46,885 nt of DNA, taken from positions 1 to 46,885 of the forward strand of contig NZ_JOCB01000068.1 in NCBI RefSeq assembly GCF_000718775.1, given 5' to 3'. Numbering within the stretch: the stretch's first letter is position 1; each line of letters begins with the position of its first letter. Position numbers and translations under genes: made by a program. The notes beneath the pieces were generated by a model. The model was not told where the DNA came from and made no database searches. It saw only the letters and a program-made list of their open reading frames with translations. Below, in pieces: positions 29,676 through 39,073 of the stretch. This stretch comes from Streptomyces sp. NRRL S-31 (GTDB taxonomy: Bacteria > Actinomycetota > Actinomycetes > Streptomycetales > Streptomycetaceae).

Positions 29676-30287
29676 CTAGGACCAGGTGCCGACCGACGTC
29701 AGGGCGTCGGGGAAGGTGGGGGCGACGAGCGCGGGGAGCACCAGATCCCAGACGCCGGTCAGCCACATCTCCCGGTCGTGGTCCGTGTGGACCGCCTCCT
29801 GGTGCAGCGCGAGGGCCAGGGCGAGATCCACGACGGACTCCGCGGTGGCGCCGGGCCGCAGGCTCTTCTCCTCCTGGGCGCGCAGCACCGTCCGCCGGAG
29901 CGCCGCCTGCCAGGCGAGCCGGCAGTCCAGGGCTGGGGCGGAGGACGACCCGCGTTCCCGGGCCAGCCTGAGGCCGGCCCGGGTGAGCGGGTCGGTGGCC
30001 AGCCTGTGCGCCAGCCCGCGCACCATGCCGCCCAGCGCCCGCAGGGCCGGGGCACCCGGATCGTCCAGGGAGGTGAGTTCGGCGCGCGAGCGCTCGCAGG
30101 ACCAGTGCTGGACGGCGTCCGCGAGCGCCGACTTGCTGCTGAAGTGGAACGAGAGCGCCCCCTTGCTCACCGCGGCGCGGTCGCTGACCGTGGCCAGTGT
30201 CGTCCCCTCGTAGCCGTCGCGGTCGAATGTCTGGGCCGCGGCCAGAAGAAGGGCGTTGCGGGTCCCCTCGGCCCTCACTTGTCTCAT
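29676..30287 (-). CDS. TetR-family regulator, candidate pseudo-butyrolactone receptor
   Basis: A 203-residue protein from ATG 30287. The N-terminus (MRQVRAEGTRNALLLAAAQTF, GYEGTTLATVSDRAAVSKGALSFHFSSK) resembles butyrolactone receptor-like repressors. The C-terminal half is different from the true receptor and lacks an evident PWEAW motif, although LTGVWDLVLPAL has a Trp. ScbR2/JadR2-type pseudo-receptors commonly occur next to a SARP and answer to antibiotics instead of butyrolactones, and the position here, divergent from the SARP, fits. No good Shine-Dalgarno precedes the ATG. TetR is certain; the pseudo-receptor label is inference. Confidence 0.8.
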   Translation of the reverse strand: MRQVRAEGTRNALLLAAAQTFDRDGYEGTTLATVSDRAAVSKGALSFHFSSKSALADAVQHWSCERSRAELTSLDDPGAPALRALGGMVRGLAHRLATDPLTRAGLRLARERGSSSAPALDCRLAWQAALRRTVLRAQEEKSLRPGATAESVVDLALALALHQEAVHTDHDREMWLTGVWDLVLPALVAPTFPDALTSVGTWS

Positions 30288-30702
30288 GCGGCGGACTCAT
30301 CTCGCGGTTCGGGTCGTGAAGACGACTCTGTGGTGGCCGGAATGCAGGGCACATGGAAGCAGGGCCCGGGGAACCGGGCGTTCTCCCGTATGCAATCCAC
30401 CGGTAACTCCAGTCTGTGACTCCGTGACGGATACAAATAACAGGACAGGTATCCAGTTGTGGAGGCGTTCTGACAGGAAGTGTCAAGTCTGGCTGAAGCG
30501 TGTCGGTCGTCACATGGCTACTCCGATCAGGTAAAAGAGCAGGTCAAAAGGGCAGACGGGGCCTGTTTGACGCGCTGCGAGGCGGCTTGTCCGGCGGCGA
30601 ATCTTGGCTTGTAAACCGAACCTCCGGTTTGTATCGTGACCCGGGGCTTGCGCTCCTGGCGCGAGCCCGTTGGCGAAAGTCCAACTGATACGGGGGGTTG
30701 TC
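30288..30702. other. Divergent regulatory region between the second TetR and the SARP
   Basis: 415 bases with no supported gene. It holds GGATAC-N14-GTATCC (30429-30454), TGACA-N5-TGTCA (about 30471-30485) and a full ARE at 30615-30630. It is locally A/T-richer than the flanks, as expected for divergent promoters. Confidence 0.6.
30615..30630. promoter_or_regulatory. ARE (receptor operator candidate) upstream of the SARP gene
   Basis: ACCGAACCTCCGGTTT fits ACC-N3-C-N-TC-N-GGTTT and is embedded in GTAAACCG-N6-CGGTTTGTA, a near-palindrome. It ends 72 bases before the SARP ATG. Repression of the pathway activator through this site is the expected output of the signalling locus. Confidence 0.7.
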
Positions 30703-33009
30703 ATGTGGTTCCGGATGCTCGGGCCATTGGAGGTCGTCTGCGACGGCCGGGTCGTCGATCTGGGGGGCAGCAAGCAGCGCGCGACGCTCGGCTTCCTCTT
30801 GTTGCAGCCCAACCAAGTGGTTCCCATCAGCAGGCTGTTGACGGCGCTGTGGAGCGTGGGGGAGGCCCCGGCCACGGCCCGCAAGATCCTCCAGAACGCC
30901 GTCTGGGGCCTGCGCAGGAAACTGGCCTCCGAGGCCGCCGAGACCGGTGCCGCCCTGCGCACCCAGTCTCCCGGCTACACGCTGGAGGTCGACCCCGAGC
31001 AGATCGACCTGCACCGGTTCCGCCGGATGGTGGAGGAGGGGCGGGCCCTGCTCGCGGCGGGCCGGCTCGACGAGGCGGCCCGCCGGCTGCGTGAGGCCCT
31101 CCGGCTGTGGCGCGGCACAGTCCTCTCCGATCTGGTCGAAGTCGGCGTCAACTGGCCCGAGTTGACCGCACTCCAGAACACCCGCCTGGACGTTCTGGAG
31201 GACTACTTCGAGGCTGAACTGGAGTGCGGCCGGCACTACGCGGTGCTCTCCGAGATCGAGACGGTCGTCGAGAGCGAGCCGCTCCGCGAGCGCTCCTGCG
31301 GACAGCTCATGCGCGCCATGTACCGCTGCGGCCGGCAGGCCGACGCGCTCGGCGTCTTCAGCCGGCTCCGCATCGCCCTGGTGGAGGAACTCGGCCTGGA
31401 GCCGGGCCGCGAACTCCAGCTGCTCCAGCAGGCGATCCTCACCCACGACCCGGCGCTCGAGCTGGCCCCGCTCGCCTCGCGCGTCGTCGTCACCGCACGG
31501 CCGGTGCCGCCGGTCGGCACCGAACCGACGGCACCGGCGGCACACCGGGTTCCGGCGGCGGAGACCGTCGGCCGCCCGGATGCGTCCGCCGGCATCGCCG
31601 ACGCCGGCCGGTGGTCCGCCGTACGCCCCGACACCGTCCGCACCCCCGTACCGCCGGCCGCGCGGCAGGAAGTCAGCGCCCTGCTGCTGCGGGTGGGCGT
31701 CAACCTCCGCACGGGCCGGCCGGACGACACGGACGCCGTGTTCGACCGGATGCACGGCAGCATCCGGCAGGAGATCGAGAGTCGCGGCGGAACCGTCGTC
31801 GCCGCGCTGGGCAGCGACACCCTCGGGGTGTTCCCCGCCCGGCCGGGCGACGCCGGCCACGCCGGGCGCGCGGTGGCCACGGCCACCGCCCTGCGGGCCG
31901 TCGGCGCACGGGAGGGGGAGCCGGGGGACGTCGTCGTCAAGGCCGCGATCGTGACCGGTGAGGCGCTGATGCGGCACCGCACCGAGGAGGGCGTCGACCT
32001 GTCCCCGTCGGCCGGCGGCGCGCTGCTGCACGCCTGCCAGGCGATGCTGCCGCTGGTGCCGGACGGGGAGATCCAGGTCTGCCCGACGACCCGGGAGGCG
32101 ACCGGACCCGACTGCTCCTACAGCCTGATACCGGGCGAACCGGCCCGCTGGCAGCTGCGCCACACCGCCCCGGAGACCGGCCCGGCCGGCGGCCCGGGGT
32201 CCGGCGCGGAGCGGGAGTACGAGGGCGAACTGGAGCTGCTGCACAGCCTGCTGGAGCACAGCACGCGCTGGCACCGGCAGCACCAGGTGTTCCTGCTGGG
32301 CAGGTCGGAGGCGGGCCGGGCGCGGCTCCTCGCGGAGTTCGGCCGGATCGCCGGGCAGGAACCGTACGGCGCCCTGGTGCTGTCCTGCCCCGGACCGTCC
32401 GCGGCGCGCGACGGCCGGTTCGCCCCGCACCGGGCGATCCTCTCCGCGTACTGCGGGATGACGCCGCACGACACGCCCTCCACCGCCCGCGGCCGGCTCG
32501 CGGCGACCCTGCGCCGGATGGCCGCGGACCAGGGGCGGGCCAACTGGCTCGCCGCCCGGCTCGGCCCCTTCGTCGACCCGGCCGCCCGGCCGGAGAGCGG
32601 CTTCGGCACCGGGGAGTGGCTGGAGGGCTGGCGCCAGTTCGTGGAGATGGCGAGCCGGGAACGCCCGCTCGTCCTGATCACCGACCGGCTGCACCAGGCC
32701 GACGACACGGCCTACGACTTCCTGGAGTCGCTGGCCGACCTGGCCCGCCGGCTGCCCGTCCTGGTCGTCGCGGGTGCCGATCCCGCCGCCCTGAGCCGGC
32801 GCGCCCGCCCCGCCGTCGACCGGCACTGCACCACCGTGATCCGGATGGACACCCGGTCCGGTCCGGCCGTCGACCGGCTCCTCGACGGCACCGGCCTGCT
32901 GCGGCTGCCGCAGCAGGCCGGTCCCCCCGCCCCGGAGCTGTACGCCACCGCGGCGGCGCCCGCCGTGGCCGCCACGGTGAAGTCCGTGCGGAGGCTCAAC
33001 GTCGCCTGA
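30703..33009 (+). CDS. SARP-family activator with pseudo-cyclase and ATPase-like regions (PimR-like)
   Basis: A 768-residue regulator from ATG 30703 (GGGGGG upstream). Residues about 1-95 are the OmpR-type DNA-binding domain of SARPs (MLGPLEVVCDGRVVDLGG, RATLGFLLLQPNQVV, LQNAVWGLRRKL). Residues about 100-250 are the bacterial transcriptional activation domain (IDLHRFRRMVEEG, LRLWRGTVLSDL, EEGLxPGREL-type end). Residues about 322-470 look like an adenylate/guanylate cyclase fold (IESRGGTVVAALGSDTLGVF, VVKAAIVTGEAL, GEIQVCPTTRE), but the metal-binding Asp region reads LLLRVGVNLRTG, so catalysis is unlikely. Residues about 505-768 resemble an AAA/LAL-type ATPase whose Walker A is GRSEAGRAR, lacking the Lys. 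No LuxR helix at the end. Likely the cluster's activator. Confidence 0.88.
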   Translation: MWFRMLGPLEVVCDGRVVDLGGSKQRATLGFLLLQPNQVVPISRLLTALWSVGEAPATARKILQNAVWGLRRKLASEAAETGAALRTQSPGYTLEVDPEQIDLHRFRRMVEEGRALLAAGRLDEAARRLREALRLWRGTVLSDLVEVGVNWPELTALQNTRLDVLEDYFEAELECGRHYAVLSEIETVVESEPLRERSCGQLMRAMYRCGRQADALGVFSRLRIALVEELGLEPGRELQLLQQAILTHDPALELAPLASRVVVTARPVPPVGTEPTAPAAHRVPAAETVGRPDASAGIADAGRWSAVRPDTVRTPVPPAARQEVSALLLRVGVNLRTGRPDDTDAVFDRMHGSIRQEIESRGGTVVAALGSDTLGVFPARPGDAGHAGRAVATATALRAVGAREGEPGDVVVKAAIVTGEALMRHRTEEGVDLSPSAGGALLHACQAMLPLVPDGEIQVCPTTREATGPDCSYSLIPGEPARWQLRHTAPETGPAGGPGSGAEREYEGELELLHSLLEHSTRWHRQHQVFLLGRSEAGRARLLAEFGRIAGQEPYGALVLSCPGPSAARDGRFAPHRAILSAYCGMTPHDTPSTARGRLAATLRRMAADQGRANWLAARLGPFVDPAARPESGFGTGEWLEGWRQFVEMASRERPLVLITDRLHQADDTAYDFLESLADLARRLPVLVVAGADPAALSRRARPAVDRHCTTVIRMDTRSGPAVDRLLDGTGLLRLPQQAGPPAPELYATAAAPAVAATVKSVRRLNVA

Positions 33010-33414
33010 CCCCGGCCCGGCGGGCACCGCCACCGCGGGCACCGGAACCACGCCCGCACGGCCCCGCCGGGCGCCGGGACCACGCCTGTACGACTCGTCC
33101 GGGCGCCGGGAGCACGCCTGTACGATCCCGCCGGGCACCGGCATCACACCCGCACGACCCGCCCGGCGCCGGAACCACACCCGCACGACCCGCCCGGCGC
33201 CGGAACCATGTCCGCACGACTCGGTCGGGCACCGGAACCACGTCCGTACGACCCCGTCAGGCGTCGGGACCAACCGCACGCCCCCGCCGGGCACCAGGCC
33301 GTACGGGTGCGGCCCGGCACCCCGTCCCGGCTCCCCGGCCCACAGCGCGCTGTCACGTCACCGCCCCGGCCCCGGCGGCGGTTCGCCCCGAAGCGAAGGA
33401 CCGTGAAGGACTCC
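33010..33414. repeat. About 32-bp tandem repeat array (eight copies, 33042-33295) in the gap before the RifI-like gene
   Basis: Units begin CCGGRAYCAC and contain CCGYACGACYCC and CGGGCG. Starts are at 33042, 33074, 33106, 33138, 33169, 33200, 33232 and 33264, that is, periods of 32 or 31 bases. There is no spacer between units, so it is a minisatellite, not CRISPR. No gene is supported in this 405-base gap. The promoter of the next gene must lie between about 33300 and 33414. Confidence 0.85.
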
Positions 33415-34248
33415 ATGGAGACCGCCCCGCCCGACACCGACCGGCGTCAGCCCCTGGTCACCGGCACCACCCGGCTCTACGCCGTGCTCGGCGACCCCGT
33501 CGCCCAGGTGCAGGCCCCGACGATGGTCAATCCGCTGCTCGCCGCGCTGGGGCGGGACGCGGTGGTACTGCCCGTGCACGCGCCCGCCGACCGGTTCGAC
33601 ACCGTGGTGCGCGGCCTGAAGGCCATCGGCAACCTGGACGGTCTGCTGGTCACGGTGCCGCACAAGGCCGACGTCCGGCGGTTCGCCGACCGGGTCAGCG
33701 CCGCCGTCGAACTGTCCGGCAGCGCCAACGCGTTGCGCCGCGAGCCGGACGGCGGCTGGCACGCGGACAACTTCGACGGCGCCGGTTTCGTCGCCGGGCT
33801 CCGGGCGGCGGGCCACTCGGCCGCCGGGGCCCGGGTCACCCTGGTGGGCACCGGCGGCGCGGGCTGCGCCATCGCGCCGGCGCTGCTGACGGCCGGCGCG
33901 GACCACGTGGTGCTGTGCGACCTGGACCCGCGCCGCACGGTCGCGCTCGCCGCCCGGCTGGAGGCCCGCTGGCCGGGGCGGACCACCCGGGCGACCCGGC
34001 CGGTCACCGACGGCGCGGACATCGTCGTGAACGCCACGCCGCTCGGACTGCGGGCGGAGGACCCGTTGCCGTTCGACCCCGCCGGGCTCGCCCCGACCAC
34101 CCTCGTCGCCGACATCGTCATGAAACCCCGGGAGACCCGGCTGCTGCGCGCCGCCACCGCCCTCGGACTGCCCGTGCACTACGGAGCGCCCATGCTGGAG
34201 AGCCAACTCGGCCTCTACCTCGACTACTTCGGGCTCGGCCACGGATGA
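33415..34248 (+). CDS. Shikimate/quinate dehydrogenase-family enzyme, RifI-like (aminoshikimate pathway)
   Basis: A 277-residue protein from ATG 33415 (GAAGGA upstream; a longer open frame would run through the repeat array). Substrate domain: LYAVLGDPVAQVQAPTMVNP and VTVPHKADV with the catalytic Lys; cofactor loop GTGGAGCAI at about residue 142-150; C-terminal YGAPMLESQLGLYLDYFG. In AroE the early motif is NPxxxSxSP with two substrate-carboxylate serines; here the positions read V-Q-A, as in the divergent branch that includes RifI. RifI-type enzymes act on amino-quinate/shikimate in the 3-amino-5-hydroxybenzoate (AHBA) pathway. The partner RifH-like enzyme gene follows. Confidence 0.85.
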   Translation: METAPPDTDRRQPLVTGTTRLYAVLGDPVAQVQAPTMVNPLLAALGRDAVVLPVHAPADRFDTVVRGLKAIGNLDGLLVTVPHKADVRRFADRVSAAVELSGSANALRREPDGGWHADNFDGAGFVAGLRAAGHSAAGARVTLVGTGGAGCAIAPALLTAGADHVVLCDLDPRRTVALAARLEARWPGRTTRATRPVTDGADIVVNATPLGLRAEDPLPFDPAGLAPTTLVADIVMKPRETRLLRAATALGLPVHYGAPMLESQLGLYLDYFGLGHG

Positions 34249-34328
34249 GCGACGAGCGGGCGGGGACCGGGAACGGCGTCCGGCACCGGACGCCCGCCGG
34301 ACCGGGCGCCGTACGGCGGCGGCGATGA

Positions 34329-35789
<1,461 letters not shown>

Positions 35790-35810
35790 CATCCCCGGAG
35801 GTAGCTCGAC

Positions 35811-37253
35811 ATGGGCGCAACCACGCCCCGCACATCCCGACTGCTGCCGCTCGTGGTGCTCTGCACCGGGCAGCTGATGATCATTCTCGACCAGAACATA
35901 GTCAACGTGGCGCTGCCCGCCATCCAGCGCGACCTCGGATTCTCCGCGGCCGACCTGGTGTGGACCGTCAACGCCTACGTGGTGCCCTTCGGCGGCCTGC
36001 TGCTCCTGGCGGGCCGGCTCGGTGACCTGCTGGGCCGCAAGAGGATGTTCATCGCCGGTCTGGCCCTGTTCACCCTCGCCTCGCTGCTGTGCGGGCTGGC
36101 CACGGACCAGGGCACGCTGATCGCCGCCCGCTTCGTCCAGGGCATCGGCGGCGCGGTCGCCTCGGCCGGCATCCTCGGCATGATCGTCACCATGTTCCCC
36201 GAGCCGCGCGAACAGGCCCGGGCCATCGGCGCGTTCTCCTGCGCCTCGGCGGGCGGCGGCGCCATCGGCCCGCTGGTCGGCGGTGTCCTCACCGACGCGG
36301 TCAGCTGGAACTGGATCTTCTTCATCAACCTGCCGCTCGGCGCGGCCGTCGTCGCGGTCGCGCTGCGCGCCCTGCGGCACGAGCCCGGCGCGGGTCTGCG
36401 CGGCAACGCCGACGTGGCCGGCGCGGTGCTGGTCACCGCCGGTCTGATGCTCGCCGTACAGACCATCGTCGGCGCCGAGACCGCGGGCTGGGGCTCCGCG
36501 CGCACCCTCGGCGGCGCCGCCGCCGCGCTGGCCCTGCTCGCGGCGTTCCTGGTCAGGGAGTCCCGCGCCAAGGCGCCCCTGCTGCCGCTGCGGGTGCTGG
36601 CGGTCCGCTCCGTCGCGGTCTCCAACACCGCCCAACTGCTGCTCATCGCGGCGATGTTCGGGTTCCTCTACTTCGGCACCCTCTACCTCCAGAAGGTCCT
36701 CGGCTACGACGCGCTCCAGACCGGCCTCGCCTTCCTGCCGGCCGCGTTGTCCATCGCCGTGGTCTCCCTCGCCCTCGCCGCGCGGCTGATCACCCGGCTC
36801 GGCGCCCGGCCGGTGCTGCTCGGCGGACTGGTGATGGTCACCGCCGGGTTCGTGCTGTTCGCGCGGATCCCGCTGGACGGGGGCTACGCGTCGGCCTTCC
36901 TGCCGTCCGCGCTGCTGCTCGGCCTCGGCTTCGGCGCGGCGATGCCGGCGCTGATGATGCTGGGCGTCGCCGACGCCGGCCCGGAGGACTCCGGTGTCGC
37001 CTCCGGCCTGTTCAACACCAGCCAGCAGATCGGCGGCGCGGTCGGCCTCGCCGTCCTCAACACGCTGGCCACGTCCCGGACCGGCGCGTCGGCGGAGCGG
37101 GCCGCCCTGCTCGACGGCTACCGGCTGGCCTTCGCGACGGCGGCCGGTCTCGTGCTGGCCGCCGCCGCGGTCGCCTGGGCGGCGCTGCGACCGGGCCGGG
37201 ACCGCGGTGACGCCGAGGAGAACGGGACACCGGTGGTCCACGCGGGTCTGTGA
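35811..37253 (+). CDS. MFS drug efflux transporter (EmrB/QacA type)
   Basis: A 480-residue, 14-helix drug:proton antiporter from ATG 35811 (GGAGG upstream), 21 bases after the DAHP synthase and so probably co-transcribed. The first helices contain LDQNIVNVALPAIQRDLG (DHA2 motif D1), followed by AGRLGDLLGRKRMF (motif A), GIGGAVASAGILGMI and GPLVGGVLTDAVSWNWIFFINLPLG (motif C). Candidate exporter and self-resistance protein for the ansamycin, comparable to RifP. Confidence 0.92.
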   Translation: MGATTPRTSRLLPLVVLCTGQLMIILDQNIVNVALPAIQRDLGFSAADLVWTVNAYVVPFGGLLLLAGRLGDLLGRKRMFIAGLALFTLASLLCGLATDQGTLIAARFVQGIGGAVASAGILGMIVTMFPEPREQARAIGAFSCASAGGGAIGPLVGGVLTDAVSWNWIFFINLPLGAAVVAVALRALRHEPGAGLRGNADVAGAVLVTAGLMLAVQTIVGAETAGWGSARTLGGAAAALALLAAFLVRESRAKAPLLPLRVLAVRSVAVSNTAQLLLIAAMFGFLYFGTLYLQKVLGYDALQTGLAFLPAALSIAVVSLALAARLITRLGARPVLLGGLVMVTAGFVLFARIPLDGGYASAFLPSALLLGLGFGAAMPALMMLGVADAGPEDSGVASGLFNTSQQIGGAVGLAVLNTLATSRTGASAERAALLDGYRLAFATAAGLVLAAAAVAWAALRPGRDRGDAEENGTPVVHAGL

Positions 37254-37264
37254 CGGACAAGCTG

Positions 37265-37331
37265 ACTTCCCGCCCGGGGCGCCGGGCGGGAAGTCCGCGG
37301 GGGCGGTGCCGGACCGGCACCGCCCCCGCGG
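37265..37331. terminator. Two back-to-back hairpins between convergent MFS and BBE genes
   Basis: Stem 1: 13 bp, 37265-37277 with 37282-37294, loop GGCG. Stem 2: 18 bp, 37295-37312 with 37314-37331, a near-perfect 37-base palindrome with a single central base. They abut exactly, one nearest each gene. Confidence 0.8.
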
Positions 37332-37357
37332 TTCGTCCGCCTCCGGCTCCCGGGCGG

Positions 37358-38875
37358 TCAGCCGACCTCGATGCTGCGGCCGTGCTGGAAGAAGTTCGTC
37401 GGGTCGTAGGCCCTCTTCACCGTCGTCAGACGGCCGTAGTTGTCGCCGTAGTACCTGTGCTGCCAGTCGGACAGCCTGGAGCTGGTGAAGTTCACGTACG
37501 CCCCGCTGCTCAGCGGGTCCAGCACCGCGGCCGCGTTGTCCGTCCAGCTCTCCGCGACCGCCTGGTCCTCGGCCGGCGGAGCCGCGGTGGGCAACTGGTC
37601 GACGAAGCCGGCCACGAACGTGGCGTCCCGGTGCCAGTATGCGGTCGAGGTGCGGCTGACGCGGTTCGCCGCGCCGCCGAGCGCCATGCAGTGCAGATAG
37701 CGGGTGTGCCCCGCGGCGCGCTGCGAGTCCCAGGCACCCAGCAGCCGGGCGTTGTCGGCGGCGCCGAGCCGGGTGTTGAACAGCCGGTAGGTCTCCCGCT
37801 GCCAGCCGACGCGCGGCAGGGCGGCGTCGGGGTTGGTGCCCGTACGCTGGCACTGCTGCACGGTGAAGGAGTCGCAGTGGTAGACGTGCTTCATGCCGTC
37901 CGCGTAGGAGCCCTCGACGGCGTTCGAGTCCTGCGGCCGGGCCCCGGACAGGGACGCCAACTGGGCCAGTGCCGTGTCGAGTTCGGACTTCGGGCCCAGA
38001 TAGCCGCCGGTGATGAGGACCAGCGGCTGCTGCCCGGCCGCGGCGTCCGGGAGCATCAGGATGAACTGCGAGCCCAGGTTGTCCGAGCCGGACCCGATCC
38101 AGTCCTGCCAGGCGCCGAACAGGGCGGCCACGTCGGCGTAGTCCCACCACGTCTCGTAGTACACCATCGTCGGTGCGCTGATCGGGCGGACCTCGAAGTC
38201 CACCACGATGCCGAAGTTGCCGCCACCGCCGCCGCGCAGCGCCCAGAACAGGTCGGAGTTCTGCGTCGCCGAGGCCCGCACCAGCGAACCGTCGGCGAGC
38301 ACCACCGAGGCCGCGGCCACCCGGTCGCTGCCCAGGCCGAACTTGCGGGTCGCGTACCCGTACCCGCCGCCGGAGAAGAACCCGCCGGGGCAGACCGTCG
38401 GGCAGGTGCCGGTGGCGATCTGCTTGCCCAGCGGCGCCAGGGCGGTGATCCCGTTCACGGACTGGGTGCCCGGACCCATCCGCACGTTGGAGCCGCTGAC
38501 GGTGGCGTGGTTGATCCGGGACACGTCGATCACCAGCCCCGGACCGGTGGACCACCCCGCGTAGCTGTGCCCGCCCGAACGCGTCCGGACGGGGATGCCC
38601 CGCTCACGGGCGAAGAGCACCGACTTCTGGACGTCCGCGGCCGTCTCGCAGTACGCGATCGCCTGCGGGGCGGCCGCGTCCCACTGCATCATCATGAGCT
38701 GCTTGGCCTGGTCGTAACCGGTGTCGCCGGACTGCACCAGGTCACCCTGGAGCCGGGCGGCCAGTGTCGAGAAACCGCTGTCCGCTCCATAGGTCAGGGT
38801 AGGAACCGCGCCGGCCGCGACGCCCCCGAGCGCCACACCCCCGCCGACCCGTATGAAATTCCTCCTGTTGAGCAT
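37358..38875 (-). CDS. Tat-exported BBE-type FAD-linked oxidase
   Basis: A 505-residue flavoprotein from ATG 38875 (GGGGAGG upstream). It starts with a Tat signal (NRRNFIRVGG, then a hydrophobic stretch), so it is folded before export. FAD domain: RSGGHSYAGWS supplies the 8-alpha-linked His and TGTCPTVCPGGFFSGGGYG the Cys expected to make the second bond; here a second Cys follows four residues later and the usual GGH of this loop is GGF. The C-terminal berberine-bridge part is intact (YYGDNYGRLTTVKRAYDPTNFF). Such enzymes oxidise alcohols or close rings by hydride removal, often as late tailoring outside the cell. It lies inside the ansamycin edge, pointing to a post-PKS oxidation. Confidence 0.92.
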   Translation of the reverse strand: MLNRRNFIRVGGGVALGGVAAGAVPTLTYGADSGFSTLAARLQGDLVQSGDTGYDQAKQLMMMQWDAAAPQAIAYCETAADVQKSVLFARERGIPVRTRSGGHSYAGWSTGPGLVIDVSRINHATVSGSNVRMGPGTQSVNGITALAPLGKQIATGTCPTVCPGGFFSGGGYGYATRKFGLGSDRVAAASVVLADGSLVRASATQNSDLFWALRGGGGGNFGIVVDFEVRPISAPTMVYYETWWDYADVAALFGAWQDWIGSGSDNLGSQFILMLPDAAAGQQPLVLITGGYLGPKSELDTALAQLASLSGARPQDSNAVEGSYADGMKHVYHCDSFTVQQCQRTGTNPDAALPRVGWQRETYRLFNTRLGAADNARLLGAWDSQRAAGHTRYLHCMALGGAANRVSRTSTAYWHRDATFVAGFVDQLPTAAPPAEDQAVAESWTDNAAAVLDPLSSGAYVNFTSSRLSDWQHRYYGDNYGRLTTVKRAYDPTNFFQHGRSIEVG

Positions 38876-38889
38876 TCTTGCCTCCCCCG

Positions 38890-38905
38890 CCCCGGAATTC
38901 CGGGG
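38890..38905. promoter_or_regulatory. 16-bp perfect palindrome before the BBE gene
   Basis: CCCCGGAATTCCGGGG, centred about 22 bases upstream of the BBE start codon. It could be an operator or a 5'-leader hairpin that affects translation. Confidence 0.45.
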
Positions 38906-38954
38906 TCCTCGTCGTGGATCGCAGCGAACCTACGCGGGGAGATCGACGAGGTAG

Positions 38955-38990
38955 AACCCCTAACACTTCGGGCGCGACTAAACCCCTAAC
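38955..38990. promoter_or_regulatory. Direct repeat AACCCCTAAC x2 upstream of the BBE gene
   Basis: Two identical 10-base copies at 38955-38964 and 38981-38990, 26 bases start to start. A related TTAGGGG lies at 39941-39947 between the next divergent pair. Activator binding is a guess. Confidence 0.45.
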
Positions 38991-39017
38991 TCGCCCCGTA
39001 CCGGACGGGGAAATGCG

Positions 39018-39052
39018 AATGACGCCCGGACGGGATAATTCCGGGCGTCATT
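39018..39052 (-). terminator. Hairpin terminator of the isomerase-like gene
   Basis: 12-bp stem AATGACGCCCGG (39018-39029) / CCGGGCGTCATT (39041-39052), 21 bases beyond the stop at 39074. Confidence 0.75.
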
Positions 39053-39073
39053 TCGTTTCGCGGACGGTCCGGC

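Noticed and set aside
30544..33294. 916-codon minus-strand open frame opposite the SARP
   Set aside because: Antisense to the SARP and running into the 32-bp repeat array; translation is Gly/Arg/Val-rich without motifs.
33042..33295. CRISPR array
   Set aside because: The 31-32-bp units abut with no unique spacers, and no cas gene is in the window. It is a tandem repeat.
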